From: Tautonia sociabilis
GTDB lineage: Bacteria > Planctomycetota > Planctomycetia > Isosphaerales > Isosphaeraceae
Direction: 5' to 3'
Length of the DNA stretch: 59,074 bases
Assembly (NCBI RefSeq): GCF_003977685.1
Contig: NZ_RYZH01000044.1
Coordinates: forward strand, 1-59,074
Under the pieces are notes generated by a model. That model did not search any database. It was not told the origin of the DNA and worked only from the letters and a program-made list of their open reading frames with translations. Shown here in pieces: positions 55,701 through 59,074 of the stretch. The position numbers and the translations under genes are program-made. Numbering within the stretch: the stretch's first letter is position 1; each line of letters opens with the position of its first letter.

Positions 55701-58666
55701 CCCCCGTGGTCTTCCCCGACTCGCTCCGACTGGTCTTCAACGGCCAGCGGATCGCTCCCAACGCCTCCATGCCGCCAGAGGTCGGCAGCGCCAACCTCGT
55801 CTTCGAGGGGATCAGCGCCCAGACGGCCTCGGGCAACACAGTGACGATCCGGGCCTTCCTGCTCGACGACAACAACCAGCCGATCGGCGGGCCGGTCGGC
55901 ACGACAACCACCAACTCGGCCGGCCGATTCTCCGTCAGCATCCCCCCCTCCGTCCTGGGGGCCGACGGTCCGAAGCGGATCGGCATCCAGGCGATCAACA
56001 GCTCCGGCGTGGCCGGCAACATCGCCCTCTTCGACGTCATCCTCGACACCATTCCCCCCGACGCCCCCACGCTGCTGGACCTGCAGCCGGGCAGCGACAG
56101 CGGCAGCTCGAACACCGACAACTACACCAACGCCCTGACCCCGGGTGGCATCGCGGCGCCGACCTTCGACGTCGGCGGGGTCGAGGGGGGCGTGACGGTG
56201 CAGCTGCTCCGCAACGGTGTGCTCGTCGCCTCGCTGCCCGACGCCCCGGCCGGAACCGTCTCGATCACCGACGACAACGCCGGCGCCGGCGTCCCCGACG
56301 GGACCCATTCCTACGTCGTCCGGCTGGTCGACCGGGCCGGTAACGTCAGCGCCGACAGCCCGACGCTGGAGGTGACGATCGACACCGTCGCCCCGGCGAC
56401 CCCGACGACGCCGGCGCTGGCCCCGGCCGACGATAGCGGAGTGGCCGGCGACGCCATCACCAACGTCCGGCGGCCGAGGCTCATCGGCTCGATGGCGCTG
56501 GCCGCCAACGAGCAGACTCCCGAAAACCTGCCGTTCGTCGAGATCGTCGGCCCCGGCGACCAGGTCCTCGGCCGGGCTCAGGTCGCCGCCGACGGCTCCT
56601 ATGAGGTCCAGATCGCCATCGACCTGGCCGACGGCGTCTACTTCCTGCAGGCCCGGGCCGTCGACCGCGCCGGCAACGTCAGCCGCACCGACCCGGGCCT
56701 GGCGGTGACGATCGACACCAGCCTGCCTCCGGCCGCCTCGCTCGGCCTCTCGCCGACCGACGACACGGGGGTCCCGGGAGACAACGTCACCTCGATCCGT
56801 CGGCCCCGCCTGATCGGCTCCTCCGGGGCCGGGTTGCAGGTCGAGCTGATCGACGTCGACGGCACGGTCCCCGGCAGCGCTGCTCCCGGCGCCGTGGTCG
56901 GCAGCCCGGTGCTCTCTCAGGTCAACGGCCTGTACACCCTGCAGTTCCCCTCCAACCTGCCCGACGGCACCTATCGGCTCCTGGCCCGGGTGACCAACGT
57001 GGCCGGCAACACGATCGACAGCCCGGTGCTGGTGCTGACGATCCTCAACGAGATCCCCACCGAGGCCCCGACCCTCCGCCTGGCCCCCGAGTCGGACACC
57101 GGTCTGGCCGGCGACAGCCGGACCGCCGCGCGTCGGCCCTTCCTGATCGGCGAGGGGACCCCGAACACCACAATCGAGATCGTCGGGCCGGCTGGCCAGG
57201 TCCTGGCCTCGGGCACCACCGATGCCCAGGGCGGCTACCGGCTCCAGCTGGCCAGCGACCTGACCAACGGCACGATCGAGCTCCGGGCCCGGCTCCGGGG
57301 CCCCTCGGGCATCGCCGGACCGTTCGGCGCTCCGCTGACCCTGACGATCGAGTCGGTCTTCGGCGACTCTGAGCGCGACGGCCGGGCCGACCTGGCCCTC
57401 TACCGTCCCGGCACGACCGCCGGCGGCTCGACCTTCCTGATCAGCCAGTCCAGCGGCGGCTCCCGCACCATCAGCTCGGCCGACTTCCGGTCGAGCGACC
57501 CGAACTCGCCGCTGTTCAACGCCCAGCTCCGTCCCGACGACATCCCGATCATCGGCGACTTCGACGGCGACGGCCGGGCCGACGCGGCCGTCTTCCGCCC
57601 CAGCAGCGACCGGATGCCGGGGGCCTCCGAGTGGCTGATCCTCGGCTCCCGGACCGGCCCGCGCTCGATCCTCTTCGGCGGCTCGGGCCTCGACCAGCCG
57701 GCCCCCGGCGACTTCGACGGCGACGGCGTCACCGACCTGGCCGTCTTCCGGCCGGTCAGCGACTTGCTGCCCGGCGCCGCCGAGTGGTTCATCCTGCCGT
57801 CGAGCACCGGCCAGGGCGTCCGCATCCTCTTCGGCGGTGCCGGCGGCCTCGACGTTCCCGCCGTGGGGGACTTCGACGGCGACGGCCGGGACGACATCGC
57901 CGTCTTCCGCCCCAACAGCGACCTGATCCCCGGGGCCTCGCAGTGGTTCATCCTGCCGTCGGGCCCCAACGACGTGAACTACTCCCAGAAGCTGGGAGGC
58001 TACTCCGTCCTCTTCGGCCAGGCCGGCGTCGACCAGCCCGTGCCGCTGGACTACGACGGCGACGGCCGGGATGACGTGGCCACCTTCCGGCCCACCACCT
58101 CGGAGTGGTTCATCATGCGGTCGAGCCTGCCGACGGCCTCCGCCGGCCTTCGGGTCGCCTTCGGCGTCCCGGGAGACCTGGCCGCCCCGGCCGACTACGA
58201 CGGCGACGGCATCGCCGACCTCGCCGCCTTCCGGCCGAGCACCGGCGTGTGGACCATCCGCCGGACCACCGACAGCCAGGATGTGGTCATCGCCTTCGGC
58301 TCCTCCGGCGATATCCCGGTGCTCGGGCCCCTGGCCGCCCGAGATCCGAGGACGATCGCCTCGTCCTCGACCTCCGGCGCCGGGGTCGGCCAGGCCGCCC
58401 TCCAGGCCGGCTCGACGGCCTCGACGGCCCTGGACCTCGGCACCCAGACCGCCCCGACGGCCTCGACGCTGAACCTCGGCGGTCTGGCCTCCCGGCTGTC
58501 CCGCTCCTCCTCGGCCTCTCGGGGCCGCCCGGCCCAGGCCGCCTCGGAGACCTCCTCCGGGGCCCGGAGGCTCGGCCAGGTCCGGGGCGACCGCCCCGCC
58601 TCCAGCCTCAGGGAGCTGCTCTCCGGCATCGTCTCCCGTCGCCGAGGAGGATCGCTCGACGCCTGA
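49712..58666 (+). CDS. Giant LEPR-xLL secreted protein: beta-propellers, P-domain, Ig-like and FG-GAP repeats
   Basis: The 2984-residue protein opens with a basic stretch and LEPRTLL (39-45), the N-terminal tag of large planctomycete exported proteins; no classical signal peptide is visible. In order: a sialidase/BNR-like propeller (about 60-560), Ig-like segments, a proprotein-convertase P-domain-like region (about 851-1000), a second WD/BNR-type propeller (about 1043-1996), four Ig-like repeats with a DDSG...RRPxLIG pattern (about 2030-2546), and six FG-GAP/VCBS units of DFDGDGxxDxAVFRP type with calcium-binding Asp residues (about 2550-2873). The Ser/Ala/Arg-rich tail has no PEP-CTERM signal. 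An ATG with AGAGGA upstream supports the start. Adhesion or matrix structure is likely. Confidence 0.85.
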   Translation: MRPGFFFGSSPSERPSGHRQQKSGSNRKAKLRRATLEGLEPRTLLATIPAPAVLGRANASNNSPGANDNSSESSPTIVVNPTNPNHLVASWTRFDTDPDPDLTEIQARMSTDGGLTWMTLSVPARRIDPSTGTNPAPYPTIDNASVAFGPDGSFYMLSLQHNGVTSGDLILRRYNADGSVAGTTTVYQWNRSAQDQSGATAIRLPTLAVDDTAASYTDPDNASGNVTNPHSGNVYVAYIGDTPPLQGATNWNPLTVELVRSTDQGASFSTPLVLNTGGNFGDQRNTRPRIAVSQGGGGSQPGQVTVVWDDFNSGANATPPTSIIRSRQVFNGGTTLGAEAFVAAVANVRGNDAGGGTLGGLTALGVGPQPTIAVDNTLGAFSPHRGRIYVAYTNRLDITGNPADNTEIYLAYSDNGGVSWQSAGRVNDDFADRDGFSGANGADTGRPQFLPEVAVDRATGTVVVSFYDTRHDASRVRAAMYVTASIDGGASFSEQVFVNQPEAVLDVANGQTRVVGPIPDNAPSGSSPADGTFGYGIRQGLAVLGGRVYSAWSSNLNGGLDGQDALDIQVARATIAAGPRIVEGTSGVVTTTDASGTPQAQQFVVTFDRPIDPATFSTDDVEIRARDAFGNPIGGDVLGRIPATNVTPLSATSFLVTFPAQSTPGTYSYAIGPEIRDRIRSFNTAGNAMDQSGDAVAGAADDRFSQPTPDGGLPFSGTYIRQALPLVVPGPRVVATQVVTTNGQLGSAGPNLVLNGTVAAFRVTFDRDMEPSTFTVEDVLRIIGPGGPVDPSTFTVTPIDARTFEVGFATQQLSGTYQLLLSSNIQSVGGYLVDSDQDAGVDILRGGPVETTAELAFVSRDIPVTIPASGSVESTLVVDKAFEIRDLDLQLNIAHTNVPDLTAELVAPDGTTILLFSGVGDVGDRDNFINTIFDDEATLPIQQGGPPFSSRFRPQQPLSALDNTDPSLTPGTYTLRITNAGTVAGTLNSWRLIFQEPVTGTGLGEPVADRIAADFRIFTMAEENGLSSSTWTAVGPASINGGQGSGRVTGLAVDPSDPSGNTVFVGGASGGVWKTTNFLTTDPEGPTWIPLLDRVATFGMNIGGIAVLGRNNDPNQSIVFVATGEGDVFSQGVGLLRSLDGGQSWELLDSLNNTLPFAQRGHELVGLTAFDVVVDPRPTATGEAIVYAAFSGTGANTNSGVYRSIDSGRTWQLVRAGQATDIELDPTSGPVDIFTNPTGNLQTVFASFRGEGVFISTAQGRAGSWSLMAGGVGKPTVLDLDVAPVRPVPVSNQADTPNGAKGRIVLAKPTLTGDPRQDLVYSGWLYAAVATTAGQLDGLYLTKDYGQNWTRLRIPTLPPPSNSGSIPATPTNDITQADYDPLGNSQFAQGNFNIALTVDPTNPNVVYLGGTNNGQESGLIRVDATSVNDPHAFFLNNDLPGGAVRRNYVTGAVTVEPSSPDDRRDNNPFGFDPRTSPVMNLLRDPANPLSNDVTVRVNNTGAFANSGAGVRWTPFDAVLTGTDVHRALSYVDPLTGKGRLIFGYDQGVASGVDAGDGTLLTSLGTMTVPTGSRNGNLQITQLYYGAAQPSDLTAQIAGALLYGQAQDDGFPRSDPDLLENGNINWNGPFGDGTGVATDQTGSGTAYYYNWPCCGGAITSFFRVDTPDGAPNNGVGRTTGLIQQSGGGQVPDPQWPFLGGSNFAVNPVNGQEIVMSSAVSGRVFRTLNRGLNWFPIGEPSTLGNAYFPALAFGAPATPDSEITGDYIIGGNTAGGIYVTYTGGASWIQINNGDLAGNTAPFQAIVPNPRPGTFEAYAVTSNGVYHINDTRTGSWRNITGDLFQVTHNIFGDPNFEDRLLANIKALAVDWRYVIPNDIDNPPPLSDATNPSLTHPVLYVAGEGGVLASYNDGVSWQRFPSELPNSIATTPTPPGDGGGFPVADVRDLDLALGHVDRRTGIPQTRLPGPDGTLGTSDDIISPDILVATTFGRGAYAIRLAPVVFPDSLRLVFNGQRIAPNASMPPEVGSANLVFEGISAQTASGNTVTIRAFLLDDNNQPIGGPVGTTTTNSAGRFSVSIPPSVLGADGPKRIGIQAINSSGVAGNIALFDVILDTIPPDAPTLLDLQPGSDSGSSNTDNYTNALTPGGIAAPTFDVGGVEGGVTVQLLRNGVLVASLPDAPAGTVSITDDNAGAGVPDGTHSYVVRLVDRAGNVSADSPTLEVTIDTVAPATPTTPALAPADDSGVAGDAITNVRRPRLIGSMALAANEQTPENLPFVEIVGPGDQVLGRAQVAADGSYEVQIAIDLADGVYFLQARAVDRAGNVSRTDPGLAVTIDTSLPPAASLGLSPTDDTGVPGDNVTSIRRPRLIGSSGAGLQVELIDVDGTVPGSAAPGAVVGSPVLSQVNGLYTLQFPSNLPDGTYRLLARVTNVAGNTIDSPVLVLTILNEIPTEAPTLRLAPESDTGLAGDSRTAARRPFLIGEGTPNTTIEIVGPAGQVLASGTTDAQGGYRLQLASDLTNGTIELRARLRGPSGIAGPFGAPLTLTIESVFGDSERDGRADLALYRPGTTAGGSTFLISQSSGGSRTISSADFRSSDPNSPLFNAQLRPDDIPIIGDFDGDGRADAAVFRPSSDRMPGASEWLILGSRTGPRSILFGGSGLDQPAPGDFDGDGVTDLAVFRPVSDLLPGAAEWFILPSSTGQGVRILFGGAGGLDVPAVGDFDGDGRDDIAVFRPNSDLIPGASQWFILPSGPNDVNYSQKLGGYSVLFGQAGVDQPVPLDYDGDGRDDVATFRPTTSEWFIMRSSLPTASAGLRVAFGVPGDLAAPADYDGDGIADLAAFRPSTGVWTIRRTTDSQDVVIAFGSSGDIPVLGPLAARDPRTIASSSTSGAGVGQAALQAGSTASTALDLGTQTAPTASTLNLGGLASRLSRSSSASRGRPAQAASETSSGARRLGQVRGDRPASSLRELLSGIVSRRRGGSLDA

Positions 58667-58672
58667 TCCCCC

Positions 58673-58696
58673 GGGGCCGGCTCCCGGGCCGGCCCC
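58673..58696 (+). terminator. Hairpin after the giant gene
   Basis: GGGGCCGGC (58673-58681) pairs with GCCGGCCCC (58688-58696) around a 6-base loop, beginning 7 bases after the stop. It lacks a U tract, so termination here alone is uncertain. Confidence 0.4.
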
Positions 58697-58721
58697 GCTC
58701 CCTCGCTTCCGAGTCCTCCGA

Positions 58722-58751
58722 GCCCCCCGGCGGTCTTGACCGTCGGGGGGC
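58722..58751 (+). terminator. Second hairpin, likely terminator of the giant gene
   Basis: A 14-bp GC-rich stem (58722-58735 with 58738-58751, one G-U type mismatch) is followed by GTTCGT. Together with the hairpin at 58673 it probably ends the giant-gene transcript before the IS. Confidence 0.6.
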
Positions 58752-58939
58752 GTTCGTCGCGCCCGATCGGTGACCGTCGGCCCTCTTCGGGAATTCACCC
58801 GATTGGCCTCGGATGGACACGAGCACAACCCGGAGGGCCTCTGTTCCAAGAACCGGACGCCAGGCCCTGGTTTCGCGGTGGGCGAGCGGCCGTTGTCCCA
58901 GACCGCGGCGGCACGGTCCGATAATCGAGATTATGGCGG

Positions 58940-58947
58940 ACAGTTGC
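58940..58947. repeat. 8-bp target site duplication, left copy
   Basis: ACAGTTGC directly precedes the left IS terminus and equals 128-135 at the other end of the window, in the same orientation. Confidence 0.85.
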
Positions 58948-59074
58948 GGGTGTGACCGACGAATGATGTAGATCGGGCCGGTTCGTCCGCCTATGCTGGG
59001 GCTCCCCTCACACTCCGGGAGCCACCGCCATGGCCGCCACCATCGTCGCCCGATCCGAGACCGGCTTCACCATC
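58948..59074 (+). mobile_element. Left end of the insertion sequence
   Basis: Starts with the terminal inverted repeat 58948-58969 (GGGTGTGACCGACG...), the perfect complement of 106-127. The element runs off the window after 127 bases. The identical 127-base depth at both ends suggests the sequence was cut where an assembler met a multicopy element. Confidence 0.8.
59030..59074 (+). CDS. Transposase, N-terminal fragment (3' end outside window)
   Basis: ATG at 59030, with GGGAG about nine bases upstream, opens a frame of 15 residues (MAATIVARSETGFTI) that is still open at the window edge. It starts 82 bases inside the left inverted repeat, the normal place for a transposase gene. I associate this kind of N-terminus with ISKra4-type transposases, from memory and with limited confidence. 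Confidence 0.5.
   Translation, partial: MAATIVARSETGFTI

Noticed and set aside
58500..58666. PEP-CTERM or other C-terminal sorting signal on the giant protein
   Set aside because: The tail is Ser/Ala/Arg-rich and lacks the motif, hydrophobic segment and terminal basic cluster in the right order.
49652..58849. Open frame of 3065 codons antisense to the giant LEPR-xLL gene
   Set aside because: Composition is skewed to Arg/Gly/Val/Asp with no recognisable domains, while the plus strand shows clear propeller, Ig-like and FG-GAP repeats.
1..59074. tRNA or rRNA genes
   Set aside because: No cloverleaf-like or conserved rRNA sequence was noticed. A tRNAscan-SE and Rfam run would settle it.

Overview
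The window reads as one nearly complete circular plasmid of about 60 kb from a high-GC planctomycete, most likely in or near the Isosphaeraceae. The evidence for the lineage is two DUF1559 prepilin-like proteins, a giant secreted protein with an N-terminal LEPR-xLL tag, an exosortase/EpsI pair, and uniformly GC-rich coding sequence. The evidence for a plasmid is a RepA (RPA-family) initiator behind an array of 11 iterons, and a parA plus ribbon-helix-helix partition operon beside a field of octamer repeats that looks like a centromere. Both ends of the window lie inside one insertion sequence: matching inverted repeats and the same 8-bp target duplication (ACAGTTGC) occur at both ends, and each end reaches exactly 127 bases into the element.

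Layout. 1-127: right end of the IS. 128-862: non-coding DNA with a promoter. 863-9486: a surface-polysaccharide cluster of lipid-linked sugar transferase, EpsI, tyrosine autokinase, exosortase, WecB/TagA-type transferase, FkbM methyltransferase and GT2. 9487-10854: non-coding, with a duplicated element. 10855-12960: a two-component system. 13072-16845: DUF1559 protein, lipoprotein and secreted Xaa-Pro peptidase-like hydrolase. 17043-26232: a second polysaccharide block of acetyltransferase, GalE, GT2, WbsX-like protein, two GT4 enzymes and an O-antigen ligase-like protein with a TPR tail; the last three genes overlap. 26338-31385 (minus strand): GT4, GT2 and a coiled-coil sulfotransferase. 31878-37454: a large lipoprotein with LamG and beta-helix regions. 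37523-39660: Hsp20 and an FHA protein, divergently transcribed. 39851-42332: replication origin and repA. 42346-46463: acyltransferase, RHH protein, parA and the presumed centromere. 46613-49205: GT2, DUF1559 protein and lipoprotein. 49712-58666: a 2984-residue LEPR-xLL protein. 58948-59074: left end of the IS.

How the genes fit together. About 15 genes can build, modify (sulfate, acetyl, methyl), polymerise and export an extracellular polysaccharide. The exosortase and EpsI point to coupled protein processing, but no PEP-CTERM substrate is encoded here, so substrates would have to be elsewhere or of an unrecognised type. Two very large secreted proteins with lectin-like, beta-propeller, Ig-like and FG-GAP regions are candidate matrix or surface components. 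Taken together this looks like a mobile cell-surface or biofilm replicon, similar in concept to the biofilm plasmids of marine alphaproteobacteria. That functional reading is inference.

Limits: families were assigned by eye from motifs, without searches. Many long open frames antisense to the real genes are by-products of high GC and are left out.
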